Assembly: GCF_002174125.1 (NCBI RefSeq)
Contig: NZ_NEXX01000003.1
Location: forward strand, 374,899-438,898
Origin: Acinetobacter populi
GTDB taxonomy: Bacteria; Pseudomonadota; Gammaproteobacteria; Pseudomonadales; Moraxellaceae
Length of the DNA: 64,000 nucleotides
Direction of reading: 5' to 3'
Below, piece after piece: positions 8,624-19,000 of the stretch; position 1 is the stretch's first letter, and the number at the start of each line of letters is the position of its first letter. Made by a program: the position numbers and the translations under genes. The notes under the pieces are model-generated. The model was not told the DNA's origin, did not search any database, and was given only the letters and a program-made list of their open reading frames with translations.

Positions 8624-9478
8624 TTAACTGATAGGTAATACTGTGGTCGGGTCAATCGGTTTTCCATCCAGACGAATCTGGAATTGCAACATGGTACTGG
8701 AGGCGCCACTATTGCCCATTTCGGCAATTTTTTGTCCGCTAGTAACGCGATCGCCAACTTTAACCAGCAATTTACTGTTGTGGGCATATGCTGTGATATA
8801 ACCATTACTGTGACGAATCAGAATTAATTTGCCATATTCGGTTAAACCATCATCGGCATATACCACTTCACCATTGGCCGCCGCATAAATCGGATCACCA
8901 ATTTTTCCACCAAAATAAATGCCTTTTCGATTTTGATTGAGATCAAAACGCGCAACAACTGGTCCTGAACTCGGAACAACCCATTTAATCTGGCTATTGG
9001 TGACAGCCGCATTGCCCGGATTGATCTGTGGTGCTGTCGTTGCCCCTAATCCAACTTGCGGCGTTGTAGGCTGTACAGGAACTGTCCGCGTTGGCACTGT
9101 TGCAGTTTGTGCCTGCGTCGCAATACTCTGCCGCTTGATTTCTGGTGCTGCTTCAATCGGTGTTCCGCGTACCAATCGGGTCGAGGATTTGTCATTGTCA
9201 CGCAATCTTAAGGATTGATTGACGTAAATTTTATCAACTGCATCAATATTATTTAAACGCGCAACATCCATGTAATTGAGGCCGTATTTTGCAGCAATTT
9301 TACTTAGGCTATCACCCGGCTGTACAGTATAGAACTCGGGCACATAAAATACTCGAGAACTATTTACGGTTGGCTTTGAGGCACAACCAACAATCAATAC
9401 TGTACTTGCAAGAAGACTTGCCGATAAGATTGTCTTTATAGATTTATTATTCATCAACAAAGGTGCTGCCCAAGCCAT
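8624..9478 (-). CDS. nlpD: NlpD-like LysM/M23 lipoprotein (amidase activator type)
   Basis: Outer-membrane lipoprotein with a lipobox around the Cys of VGCAS, a LysM peptidoglycan-binding domain just after it (YTVQPGDSLSKIAAKYGL), a Thr/Pro/Gln-rich linker and a C-terminal LytM (M23) domain. The metal ligands of active M23 peptidases are mostly gone: HxGxD is replaced by RKGIYF, and the last HxH-type position is LQFQ. This is as expected for NlpD, which activates the amidase AmiC at the division site rather than cutting peptidoglycan. Either the ATG at 9478 or the one at 9454 may start the protein; the second gives the more compact signal peptide. It lies downstream of surE on the same strand, the ancestral order, but rpoS does not follow. 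Confidence 0.88.
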   Translation of the reverse strand: MAWAAPLLMNNKSIKTILSASLLASTVLIVGCASKPTVNSSRVFYVPEFYTVQPGDSLSKIAAKYGLNYMDVARLNNIDAVDKIYVNQSLRLRDNDKSSTRLVRGTPIEAAPEIKRQSIATQAQTATVPTRTVPVQPTTPQVGLGATTAPQINPGNAAVTNSQIKWVVPSSGPVVARFDLNQNRKGIYFGGKIGDPIYAAANGEVVYADDGLTEYGKLILIRHSNGYITAYAHNSKLLVKVGDRVTSGQKIAEMGNSGASSTMLQFQIRLDGKPIDPTTVLPIS

Positions 9479-9656
9479 TCATCTATCCAATCAATCAAGG
9501 TATTTGCCGTAGCATAACAAATCAAAAAGAAAAGTTTATATCTCTTTATCGGGAATGAAACAAACTCATAACATAACTGCGGATAATTGCCTGCTTTTTA
9601 AACAAAAAAGCGCGCTTATCACCTACTCACCACCAATTGCACTACAGCCCAAACGA

Positions 9657-10466
9657 TCAGGTCTGTTCACCAATACCACTCTGTGTTGAGGGTGCTTGTG
9701 TTGACAAAATCCGGTTTAACTCATGCAACACTTCATAATTGGTCGCATCCATCTGTATCGGGGTAATACTAATGGCATCATTGGCAATCGCATAAAAGTC
9801 GGATTGAATGCCTTCAACTTTACCTGGTGCAGCCACTGCTTCGCCTGAAAGTCCAATCCAGTAAACCTGACGGCCCCGTGGATCAACTTGTGTAGTTATC
9901 GGTTTTGACTGTGATCGCTGTCCAAGATGGGTAATGTGTACACCGGAATAATGTGCAACATCGGGAATATTAATATTAAAAATATGTCTTGCCGGCAATT
10001 GTGGCAAACCACTTTGAATAAACGATTTGACCCACTGTGCCGCTTTTTCATAATCCTTGGGATCCTGATAAGTCCGTACATGTTGTCCACAAAAAGATAC
10101 GGCGATTGCTGGCTGCTTCATTAAACGGCCTTCAAATGCAGCCCCCACTGTGCCGGAATACAAAACATCATCCCCCAGATTCGGACCGCTATTAATACCG
10201 CTGACCACCAGATCAAATTCTCTGTCACTAAATAATCCGTTCATGGACAAATAGACACAATCTGCTGGCGTACCATTCACGGCCCAGACGTCTTTGGAAA
10301 TTTGAATAGGTCGTAATGGACGATCCAGCGTTAAGGCCGAAGAGTATCCACTTCTCTCACTTTCCGGCGCCACAATCGTGACATGTGCAATTTCACGCAA
10401 GGCATTGGCCAGCGCAATTATTCCCGGTGCAAAAACACCGTCATCGTTGGAAATCAATATATTCAC
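9657..10466 (-). CDS. surE: 5'/3'-nucleotidase SurE
   Basis: A 269-residue SurE. The N-terminus [16 protein letters not shown] has the metal-binding D8-D9 pair, followed by [15 protein letters not shown] and the [23 protein letters not shown] block that shapes the active site. SurE enzymes are cytoplasmic metal-dependent phosphatases acting on nucleoside 5'- and 3'-monophosphates and on short polyphosphate. It is about 15 residues longer at the C-terminus than the E. coli protein (Thr/Gln/Ser-rich tail). It is followed on the same strand by nlpD after about 180 bp; pcm, which sits between them in Enterobacteria, is absent. Confidence 0.96.
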   Translation of the reverse strand: MNILISNDDGVFAPGIIALANALREIAHVTIVAPESERSGYSSALTLDRPLRPIQISKDVWAVNGTPADCVYLSMNGLFSDREFDLVVSGINSGPNLGDDVLYSGTVGAAFEGRLMKQPAIAVSFCGQHVRTYQDPKDYEKAAQWVKSFIQSGLPQLPARHIFNINIPDVAHYSGVHITHLGQRSQSKPITTQVDPRGRQVYWIGLSGEAVAAPGKVEGIQSDFYAIANDAISITPIQMDATNYEVLHELNRILSTQAPSTQSGIGEQT

Positions 10467-10615
10467 GTAAAATCTCTACAAAACTTATATAGCGAAACTA
10501 AAAACAGTTGGGTATTGTAAACGCAATTTAACGTGTAATGTCACTTATTGATATTTCATCTACGATTGACGTACGTGTCAAATGTGAACATGCCCCAATA
10601 AAGGTAATTTTTATA

Positions 10616-11023
10616 ATGAATCAATTGATTAAAACAGCCTGTATTTCTACTGTATTGCTTGGATTGTCGGTATTTGCCAATGCAGCACAGGATGCCCATA
10701 GCAATCATAATAATGATGATGTGGTCGATGTCAGTTCCGATATCGGATCATTAAAGGAAGATCTGGCCTACGCACAGGTATTTTCAGAAATTTGTCCAAA
10801 ACTGATTGGTAACAATAAAAATTTTGATCAAGCCTACAAACGTTATATTGATGTTAAACTCAAAGATGTGTCCAACCCCCAACTTGCTGTACAGTTTTTA
10901 AATGAAGAAGATACAGATTACAAAAACCTGTTACAACAATTCCGTCAGAATGTCAGCACAGCCAGTAGCGAAGAAAATCGTGCAGTCTGTCTGGATATGA
11001 TTGAATGGGGCAAGAAAAAATAG
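10616..11023 (+). CDS. small secreted protein of unknown function
   Basis: A 135-residue protein from the ATG at 10616, preceded by AAAGGTAA. An in-frame ATG at 10538 would add 26 residues and hide the signal peptide, so it is not preferred. The N-terminus is a clear type I signal peptide, with predicted cleavage after FANA. The mature part begins with a His/Asn/Asp-rich stretch (AQDAHSNHNNDDVVD) and contains two cysteines (in EICPKL and AVCLDM) that could form a disulfide. I do not recognise the family. It is probably periplasmic and lies between surE (divergent) and dacC (same strand, 112 bp downstream). Confidence 0.7.
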   Translation: MNQLIKTACISTVLLGLSVFANAAQDAHSNHNNDDVVDVSSDIGSLKEDLAYAQVFSEICPKLIGNNKNFDQAYKRYIDVKLKDVSNPQLAVQFLNEEDTDYKNLLQQFRQNVSTASSEENRAVCLDMIEWGKKK

Positions 11024-11135
11024 ATTTATGACAATTTTTTTTAATAAAGACCTTAAACCATTTGGTTTGTTGCCTTGACTATTTTAGAATGACGCACTCA
11101 TCCCACATCAAAATTTAATTACTGGAACTCTAATA

Positions 11136-12296
11136 ATGGCACGCCAACTTGCATCTGCTGCATTATTTTTATTAGCAAGTACATCATATAGTTTTACTTA
11201 TGCAGCGACTGTAATTGCTTCACCACCGGAACTGGACAATAAAGCGTATGTCATCATGGACTACGAATCAGGTCAGATCCTTGCGGCAAAAAACGAAAAT
11301 GAACATCTTGCCCCTGCCTCGATGACCAAGATGATGACCAGTTACATCATCGAGCAAAAACTATTAAAAGGCGAACTGACTGAAAATGAAAAAGTTCGTA
11401 TGAATGAGTCTGCTTGGTGTCGTGGTAGTAGCGCTGAATCGTGTATGTATGTCCCACTCAATGGCACGGCCACTGTTTTGGAAATGCTGCGTGGGATTAT
11501 CGTGCAATCCGGGAATGATGCCTCCAAAGCCATGGCAGAACATATCGCGGGCAATGAAGGCACGTTTGCCCACATGATGAATCAGGAAGCGGAACGTATT
11601 GGCCTGAAAAATACGCATTTTGCCAATGCAACCGGTATGCCTGCCGAAGGACATTATTCCAGTGCACTGGATATGGCAGTACTGGCAAAACATATCATTC
11701 ATGACAGCTCAAAATATTATCCGATCTATTCTGAAAAAGAATTTACCTTTAATGGTATCAAGCAAGGTAACCGTAACGCTCTGCTATATACCGACCCAAG
11801 TGTTGATGGCTTAAAAACCGGTCATACAAATGAAGCTGGATATTGTTTAACCACGTCCAGTAAACGCGGTCCAATGCGATTGATCACGGTAATTTTCGGC
11901 GCACCTACCATGCAGTCTCGTGCTACCCAGACCCGTGAATTACTCAATTGGGGTTTTGGTAACTTTGAAACTGTGGTGATCCGTCCTGCCAATAAAACAC
12001 TGGCCAATGCACCTGTCTGGTTTGGTAAAGAAGATAAAGCCTCGCTTGGGGTGGCCGATCCATTTGCCGTGACCATGGCAAAAGGTCAAAGCAATAAAAT
12101 CGAAACCAAACTGGATGTAAATCCAAAACTTGAAGCACCGCTAAAACAAGGTCAGGTTGTTGGTAAGATTTCTGCACTGGTTGATGGCAAAGTCATTGCC
12201 GAGCAACCACTTGTGGTATTAACACCCGTTGAAGAAGCTGGCTTCTTCTCGCGTTTAATTGACCATATCAAATTATTCTTTAGTAATTTATTCTAA
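11136..12296 (+). CDS. dacC: D-alanyl-D-alanine carboxypeptidase, PBP5/6 type
   Basis: A 386-residue low-molecular-weight penicillin-binding protein. It has a signal peptide, then the three catalytic motifs S62-M-T-K65, S125-G-N127 and K227-T-G229. A C-terminal beta-rich PBP5-like domain and an amphipathic end (FFSRLIDHIKLFFSNLF) anchor it to the outer face of the inner membrane. It removes the terminal D-Ala from peptidoglycan pentapeptides and so controls cross-linking and cell shape. It is single-copy in this window and ends at the unusual terminator 12314-12404. Confidence 0.95.
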   Translation: MARQLASAALFLLASTSYSFTYAATVIASPPELDNKAYVIMDYESGQILAAKNENEHLAPASMTKMMTSYIIEQKLLKGELTENEKVRMNESAWCRGSSAESCMYVPLNGTATVLEMLRGIIVQSGNDASKAMAEHIAGNEGTFAHMMNQEAERIGLKNTHFANATGMPAEGHYSSALDMAVLAKHIIHDSSKYYPIYSEKEFTFNGIKQGNRNALLYTDPSVDGLKTGHTNEAGYCLTTSSKRGPMRLITVIFGAPTMQSRATQTRELLNWGFGNFETVVIRPANKTLANAPVWFGKEDKASLGVADPFAVTMAKGQSNKIETKLDVNPKLEAPLKQGQVVGKISALVDGKVIAEQPLVVLTPVEEAGFFSRLIDHIKLFFSNLF

Positions 12297-12313
12297 TCCT
12301 GAATAAACCGCTA

Positions 12314-12404
12314 AATAAAAGCATTCATTTAGGGTCTGTTAACATTTCGTCTATGATCTATTTATCAAATGTCAACAGACCCTATCCAAGTGAATGCTTT
12401 TTTT
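12314..12404. terminator. dacC terminator whose loop carries a 51-bp palindromic insertion
   Basis: The outer stem GCATTCA (12321-12327)/TGAATGC (12391-12397) is flanked by an A-run and a T-run, a good bidirectional terminator. Between the arms lies 12332-12382, bounded by GGGTCTGTTAACATTT and AAATGTCAACAGACCC (one mismatch) and flanked on each side by TA (12330-12331, 12383-12384). Removing the 51 bp and one TA restores a compact hairpin with a 10-nt loop. Confidence 0.7.
12332..12382. mobile_element. 51-bp miniature inverted-repeat element (putative)
   Basis: Near-perfect terminal inverted repeats (16 bp, one mismatch) starting GGG, with a TA flank on both sides that looks like a target duplication. 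It encodes nothing. It may be a solo remnant of a TA-targeting transposon. I found no second copy in the window. Confidence 0.45.
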
Positions 12405-12445
12405 ATTTATAATGCTGTGGTTTTCTTTCACCGCTACAGGTCGCC

Positions 12446-13000
12446 ATGACACATAATATTCGCTCCTACCTCGAGCATCGCCCACAGATTGACAGCAGTT
12501 GTTATATTGATGAGATGGCCGTTGTCATAGGTGAAGTCAGTTTGGCCGAAAATGTTTCCGTCTGGCCGTTCGCTGTCATTCGCGGTGATGTAGATTCTAT
12601 TCAGATTGGTAAAAACAGCAATGTACAAGACCATTGTATGTTGCATGTCAGCCATAAAAATGCGTCAAAACCTCAAGGCTCCCCACTGATTATTGGTGAA
12701 GAAGTTACGGTTGGTCATCATGTTAATTTACATGGCTGTCGTATTGGCGATCGAGTACTCGTTGGCATCAATAGCATTATCCTTGACGATGCAATTATCG
12801 AAAATGATGTGATGATTGGTGCAGGCAGTCTGGTACCGCCCCGTAAAGTGCTAAAAAGTGGTTATTTATATGTCGGTCAACCTGTACAGCAAGTACGTCC
12901 ATTGACGGAAAAAGAACTGGCCTTTCTGTCATATTCTGCCCTGCATTATGTCAAAGTCATGAATCAGCATAAATTGCATCAAAATGAGCATTCTGTATAG
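12446..13000 (+). CDS. gamma-class carbonic anhydrase family protein (YrdA-like)
   Basis: A 184-residue left-handed beta-helix protein of hexapeptide repeats (IRGDVDSIQIGKNSNVQD, IGEEVTVGHHVNLHGCRIGDRVLVG). The metal-binding histidines of the gamma carbonic anhydrase fold are present in QDHCMLH and VGHHVNLHG. Proteins of this YrdA/CaiE/PaaY group form cytoplasmic trimers; some have carbonic anhydrase or thioesterase activity and many have none shown. A Lys/His-rich C-terminal tail follows the terminal helix. It is alone on its strand between dacC and nudJ. Catalytic function is uncertain. Confidence 0.88.
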   Translation: MTHNIRSYLEHRPQIDSSCYIDEMAVVIGEVSLAENVSVWPFAVIRGDVDSIQIGKNSNVQDHCMLHVSHKNASKPQGSPLIIGEEVTVGHHVNLHGCRIGDRVLVGINSIILDDAIIENDVMIGAGSLVPPRKVLKSGYLYVGQPVQQVRPLTEKELAFLSYSALHYVKVMNQHKLHQNEHSV

Positions 13001-13103
13001 ACTTGCTGTTTAGATCGATAAAATCGCCTGATCTTTTAGAAATATTGGCCTTTAGCTGCTAAATTTCGTATCATATAGCGTAATTTTTTGAGGGGTATAA
13101 ACA

Positions 13104-13583
13104 ATGTCCTGGTCTGCCCATGTCACTGTTGCCACTGTGGTGCAACAAGATGATCGTTTTTTGCTGGTCGAAGAACACAGCGAAGGCTTTAGCCACGCTG
13201 TTTATAATCAGCCGGCTGGGCATGTCGAAGCAGGCGAAACCCTGATTGAAGCTGCTTTGCGTGAAACCATGGAAGAAACCGCATGGCAGGTTGAAATTAC
13301 CGATCTACTGGGCTTTTATACTTATACCCCACCAATGTTTCCAGATCGCACCTATTTCCGTTTTTGTTTTCTAGCCAAACCGATTAAAGATACACAACAA
13401 AAACTCGATACCGGAATTATTCGTGCCACATGGCTGACGCTAGCCGAATTACAAAACTCGGGACGTGCCCGCAGTCCCTTGGTCATTAAAGCCATTCAAG
13501 ATGCGTTAAATGGACAAAAATATCCATTGTCGCTGATTTATGAGCACCCTTTTATTTCTCCTACCTCAAATTTGGAAGCTTAA
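13104..13583 (+). CDS. nudJ: NUDIX hydrolase NudJ
   Basis: A 159-residue NUDIX protein. The NUDIX box runs from GHVEAGETLIEAALRETMEE (residues 39-58) with the REXXEE core. NudJ in E. coli hydrolyses HMP-pyrophosphate and nucleoside di/triphosphates. Identity as nudJ rests on the conserved neighbourhood nudJ-mnmA-hflD-purB, also found in Enterobacteria, and on the N-terminal WSAHVTVATVV. It ends 6 bp before mnmA, so the two are cotranscribed. It starts at an ATG preceded by GAGGGG. Confidence 0.92.
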   Translation: MSWSAHVTVATVVQQDDRFLLVEEHSEGFSHAVYNQPAGHVEAGETLIEAALRETMEETAWQVEITDLLGFYTYTPPMFPDRTYFRFCFLAKPIKDTQQKLDTGIIRATWLTLAELQNSGRARSPLVIKAIQDALNGQKYPLSLIYEHPFISPTSNLEA

Positions 13584-13589
13584 CTCAAT

Positions 13590-14744
13590 ATGCCTGCAAG
13601 CAATATGCAAAAACGTGTGATCGTCGGAATGTCTGGCGGTGTTGATTCATCAGTTTCGGCTGCACTTCTTTTAGAACAAGGCTATCAGGTCGAAGGCCTG
13701 TTTATGAAGAACTGGGAAGAAGATGACGGCACGGAATATTGTACGGCACTCAAGGATCTGGCCGATGCACAAGCGGTTGCAGATCGTCTGGGCATTAAAC
13801 TGCATACCGCCAATTTTGCCATGGAATATTGGGATCGGGTATTTGAACATTTTCTGGCAGAATATTCTGCCGGACGTACACCAAACCCCGACATTTTGTG
13901 TAATAAGGAAATTAAATTCCGTGCATTTATTGATTATGCTGTGACACTCGGTGCAGATTATATTGCCACCGGTCACTATTGCCGTCGTGGTGAAACACGT
14001 CATAACAGTAAAGGTGAAGCCTATGCACCATTGTTACGTGGCGTAGATAACAATAAAGATCAAACTTATTTTTTACATGCTGTACATGGCCGGGAAATCA
14101 ATAAAACCCTGTTCCCAGTCGGTGAACTGGAAAAACCACAAGTCCGGGAAATTGCCAAAAAACTTGAGTTAGCCACAGCCAGCAAAAAAGATTCGACTGG
14201 TATTTGTTTTATTGGTGAACGCCGTTTTAATGATTTTCTCAAGCAATATCTCCCTGCGCAACCCGGCGAAATTGTATTGGAAGATGGTACAGTTATTGGC
14301 AAGCATCATGGTTTGATGTACTACACTCTCGGCCAACGTGGCGGCATTGGAATCGGCGGATTAAAAAATGCCGATGAAGGTGCATGGTTTGTGCTGCATA
14401 AAGATATTCCCAATAACCGTCTGGTGGTTGGACAAGGACATGAAAATCCCCTCATGCTAAGTACCAAACTCGATAGTGAAGAAATTTACTGGATTGCCGG
14501 TGAACAGGATATTCCTGCATCAGGTTTCCGATGTACTGCCAAAACCCGTTATCGCCAGCCCGATCAAGGCTGTGTGATTTATCCTCATGAAGAGTTTCCA
14601 CAAGGAGTCAAGGTGATCTTTGATGAGCCACAACGTGCAGCGACACCGGGCCAATCCGTGGTATTCTATCAGGATCAGTATTGTCTGGGTGGTGGTGTAA
14701 TTCATAGCACCAATGCGCCGCTTCCCCATTATTTGCAGGGTTAA
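13590..14744 (+). CDS. mnmA: tRNA 2-thiouridylase MnmA
   Basis: A 384-residue tRNA-specific 2-thiouridylase. The PP-loop SGGVDSS at residues 15-21 binds ATP. The two catalytic cysteines are in [12 protein letters not shown] and [10 protein letters not shown]. The C-terminal beta-barrel contacts tRNA. With IscS and Tus proteins it puts sulfur on uridine 34 of the Lys, Glu and Gln tRNAs. An alternative start at MQKRV (13605) is possible. It is the second gene of nudJ-mnmA-hflD-purB, separated from hflD by only 3 bp. Confidence 0.97.
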   Translation: MPASNMQKRVIVGMSGGVDSSVSAALLLEQGYQVEGLFMKNWEEDDGTEYCTALKDLADAQAVADRLGIKLHTANFAMEYWDRVFEHFLAEYSAGRTPNPDILCNKEIKFRAFIDYAVTLGADYIATGHYCRRGETRHNSKGEAYAPLLRGVDNNKDQTYFLHAVHGREINKTLFPVGELEKPQVREIAKKLELATASKKDSTGICFIGERRFNDFLKQYLPAQPGEIVLEDGTVIGKHHGLMYYTLGQRGGIGIGGLKNADEGAWFVLHKDIPNNRLVVGQGHENPLMLSTKLDSEEIYWIAGEQDIPASGFRCTAKTRYRQPDQGCVIYPHEEFPQGVKVIFDEPQRAATPGQSVVFYQDQYCLGGGVIHSTNAPLPHYLQG

Positions 14745-14747
14745 AAC

Positions 14748-15515
14748 ATGACAATGCCAGCACCCTTCACCGATCAGGATCAATTCAATACCGAACAGCA
14801 TCAAGTGATTGCCCTTGCTGCGGTTTTTCAGGCAGCTCAACTGGTGCATGCCATTGCCACTGCCGGTTCACAGCGGATTGGCGAATTGGGACAGCACTAT
14901 GCAACGGTTCTGTTACAGGCATCTTTAAATATTCGTGTCGGGCAAAACCCCAATTCCAATAGTTTGGTGTTTTTTAAATCCTTAAGTGATCTGCATCTTG
15001 GCTTACATACGCTGGAACAAAGTCTGGTGATGCCCTATGATCCACAGCCCAAACAACGCTATCCACGCTTAAAAACCAAAAATCCCAAACAGGCACTTGG
15101 CTATGCGATGGCATTGCTACAATTATCAGCCAAAGTCTATGCTCACAAAGACTATCAAGCAAAAATTGAGCAGACGCAGCAAAAGATTATCCGCCAATTC
15201 GCTTTTTTTGATTATGACTATCAAAATAGCAGTATTATTGCCGCACTTGCACAAGCCTATAGTGATACCGCCAGCCATTTAAAACCCCGCATCATGGTAA
15301 AAGGCTCATCACAGGCTTTTAAAAACACCCATGAAGTTGCCCTGATCCGTGCCTTGTTATTTGCAGGATTACAAGCCGCCCATTATTGGCGAGAACTCGG
15401 TGGCAGCCCATGGAAACTGATTTTTTCCAAAGGGAAAATTCTTAAACACATTCGATATTTTGCAGAACTCCAGCATCAGCAACAACAGCTTGAAGTGGAA
15501 TCTGAATCTTTATAA
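14748..15515 (+). CDS. hflD: HflD-like high-frequency lysogenization protein
   Basis: A 252-residue all-helical HflD/DUF489 family protein, somewhat longer than the E. coli protein because of an N-terminal Thr/Gln-rich segment and a Gln-rich tail. Typical segments are LAAVFQAAQLVHAIA near the N-terminus and VRALLFAG-like ALIRALLFAGLQAAHYWRELGG near the C-terminus. In E. coli it is a membrane-associated protein that binds lambda CII; its normal cell function is not established. Tight spacing to mnmA and purB (29 bp) indicates one transcript. Confidence 0.93.
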   Translation: MTMPAPFTDQDQFNTEQHQVIALAAVFQAAQLVHAIATAGSQRIGELGQHYATVLLQASLNIRVGQNPNSNSLVFFKSLSDLHLGLHTLEQSLVMPYDPQPKQRYPRLKTKNPKQALGYAMALLQLSAKVYAHKDYQAKIEQTQQKIIRQFAFFDYDYQNSSIIAALAQAYSDTASHLKPRIMVKGSSQAFKNTHEVALIRALLFAGLQAAHYWRELGGSPWKLIFSKGKILKHIRYFAELQHQQQQLEVESESL

Positions 15516-15529
15516 TTGCGCCTGACTGA

Positions 15530-16927
<1,398 letters not shown>

Positions 16928-16969
16928 TTTGAATTTTATATCTATTGATTATCCTTAGGAATTATCGCT

Positions 16970-17005
16970 AGTATGTCATCGTTATTCTAATAATGATGAC
17001 ATACT
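16970..17005. terminator. 11-bp hairpin between purB and the lipoprotein gene
   Basis: AGTATGTCATC (16970-16980) and its exact complement (16995-17005) with a 14-nt loop. There is no T-run. It ends 13 bp before the next start codon, so it could terminate purB or control the downstream gene. Confidence 0.55.
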
Positions 17006-17018
17006 TTCAGGATGTTTA

Positions 17019-18116
17019 ATGGATATTAAAAAATATAAATACACCCTTATTTTTGCTTCAATCGTGCTAACTGCTTGTGGAGGTGGTGGAAATTCCGATA
17101 CGTCCTATACTGCTTCTGATGGTCTAGATACACTTTATCAAGTTTATTATCAACAATTCTCTCCATCATTAATGATTTCTCAGGATTTTTTTGGTCTATC
17201 TCAATACCCTATTAATAACAAAATCATTAAATTTTCTGATAGCTCACAAACACTCAATCAATATGTACTCACACAAAATAAACTATTTCAACCCACTGAA
17301 AAACAAGATGCCTATTTGACGATAAATGATGATATCTGGACTTACCAGTATCTGCCTGATGTTTTACTTCAACTAAAAATTAAAAAAATTGATTTATCCG
17401 GCACCAATATTTTTGATCGATTATTACCGGGCTACCGAGAATATGGAAATTTTCCAGATCGTCCAACATCAGATACCAATTTAAATCTGACCCTGACTAA
17501 GTTATTTAATAATCATGGTCAAAAGAATTTTCCTCAAGGCAGTCTTTGTTATCAAGTCGTAGAAACGCAGTGGAATAAAAATTATTTGCAATTTGATAGT
17601 TCAAATAATAATGCATACTTTGATCCTACCCAATCTGATTTTTTATCCAAAAAAGCTCAAGAAAAAGAATACATTGATTATATAAATAATATTTTTGCTC
17701 AACCCTACTATGCCTTACGGGAAGGAACATGGAATAATATTGCATGGTTTGCAAGCGAAGTTTTATTAGCTTCAAAATTTGGCCAGTATTCTTCCCATGT
17801 TTATTTTTCACAATATCATTATGATGCCCTATACAATTCTAATGCATTATGGACACAAGAAAATGAACTTAAAGGCTATACCCCTCAAGAGATTGATCCG
17901 ACTGATAGCCCTACCACCCAACAAATCATCAGAGAATTAAATATTCAACATGCCGAATTAAAAGATGGCTGCTTTGCCTATAACCAAACCGCCTACAATA
18001 CAATCAAAAATTTAAATGGCATTGACTTTAAAACGTTTAGTCAACCCACCTCATCATTTTTCTTTGGCAAACGCATTTATTCATGGAATCAAAAAGATGG
18101 TGTTATTATTCAATGA
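17019..18116 (+). CDS. lipoprotein of unknown function
   Basis: A 365-residue protein with a lipobox L-T-A-C after a 19-residue signal, followed by a Gly-rich linker (CGGGGNSDTS). Beyond this I recognise no family. The mature part is rich in Tyr, Asn, Gln and aromatic residues, as in surface-exposed or outer-membrane lipoproteins. It overlaps the next gene by ATGA at 18113-18116, so translation of the two is coupled. A hairpin sits just upstream of its start. The codon and base composition is more AT-rich than that of purB, suggesting a lineage-specific gene. Confidence 0.7.
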   Translation: MDIKKYKYTLIFASIVLTACGGGGNSDTSYTASDGLDTLYQVYYQQFSPSLMISQDFFGLSQYPINNKIIKFSDSSQTLNQYVLTQNKLFQPTEKQDAYLTINDDIWTYQYLPDVLLQLKIKKIDLSGTNIFDRLLPGYREYGNFPDRPTSDTNLNLTLTKLFNNHGQKNFPQGSLCYQVVETQWNKNYLQFDSSNNNAYFDPTQSDFLSKKAQEKEYIDYINNIFAQPYYALREGTWNNIAWFASEVLLASKFGQYSSHVYFSQYHYDALYNSNALWTQENELKGYTPQEIDPTDSPTTQQIIRELNIQHAELKDGCFAYNQTAYNTIKNLNGIDFKTFSQPTSSFFFGKRIYSWNQKDGVIIQ

Positions 18117-18718
18117 ATAAAATCAAATGGGCCTGTATTGTCATACTTTTTAGTATGATTATCTTTGCATCAATAAATCCATTAGAAATGCAGTCCTATT
18201 TATTGCATCAGGTTGGCACAGTATTAATGTTAATTGCCTTATTCTATGCCAATCAAAAAATCAAATTATCCAATCTCAGTTTTGTTTTATATTGTGGATT
18301 TCTGGCAGTACATATTGTTGCTGCGCATTATTTATATTCTTATGTGCCTTATAATCAATGGATTCAGTCATTCTTTCATTTTGATCTAAATGCATTTTTT
18401 GGCTGGCAACGCAATATGTTTGATCGCTTTGTACATTTTGCCTATGGTTTTTTACTCTATCCTTTCTTTTATCAGATTTTCCAGCACTGGTTAAACCCAT
18501 TAAAGCAGTCCTATAAAATTGCCTTGATCTGTATTATGTGGGTGATGGCAAGCAGTATGTTTTATGAATTAATCGAATGGTGGATTGCCATTGGTTTATC
18601 TCCAGAAGAAGCAGAAAATTATAATGGCCAACAAGGTGATATCTGGGATGCACATCAGGATATGTTCTTGGCTTTGCTGGGTAGCCTAATTGCATGGATT
18701 GCTTTTTCCAAAAAATAG
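18113..18718 (+). CDS. DUF2238 (YjdF-like) inner-membrane protein
   Basis: A 201-residue membrane protein from the ATG at 18113, which overlaps the TGA of the upstream lipoprotein gene. It has about six hydrophobic helices. The DUF2238 pattern is clear: RNMFDRFVHFAYGFLLYP, then FYELIEWW and QQGDIWDAHQDMFLALLG. The conserved acidic, His and Trp residues in membrane loops hint at ligand or metal binding, but no function is established for the family. Coupling to the lipoprotein suggests the two work together. Confidence 0.85.
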   Translation: MNKIKWACIVILFSMIIFASINPLEMQSYLLHQVGTVLMLIALFYANQKIKLSNLSFVLYCGFLAVHIVAAHYLYSYVPYNQWIQSFFHFDLNAFFGWQRNMFDRFVHFAYGFLLYPFFYQIFQHWLNPLKQSYKIALICIMWVMASSMFYELIEWWIAIGLSPEEAENYNGQQGDIWDAHQDMFLALLGSLIAWIAFSKK

Positions 18719-18794
18719 ATTTATTTAAATTAAAAATCTCCTGTCTTGCTTTATACCTAGCATATGTTTAAAAAAGCAGTCTTATTTCATATTA

Positions 18795-18977
18795 AAATCC
18801 CCCTTTATTCTAAATCCCGCCTTGCGCATGAGGAATATATTCCGTAAAGCTGCTCACCTATTTAAAAAAGGGAGGATAAGCAGTGCACTGCGCAAGGAAT
18901 TACATAATGCATTGAATTCGTAGAAATTCCCTCCTTTCCCCTTGCAAGGCAATGCCTTTCAGGGTTAGGGGGGATTT
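18795..18977. repeat. composite palindromic intergenic element
   Basis: About 183 bp bounded by AAATCCCCC (18795-18803) and its inverted copy GGGGGATTT (18969-18977). Inside are several palindromes: CCTTGCGC (18824 region), GGAATATATTCC, GCAGTGCACTGC and AAGGCAATGCCTT. The motifs CCTTGCGCA and GGATAAGCA match the tandem units at 3886-4068, so this is a dispersed non-coding repeat family. It fills most of the 282-bp gap between convergent genes. Confidence 0.65.
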
Positions 18978-19000
18978 ATATTTTTGGAAGGGATTTACTT

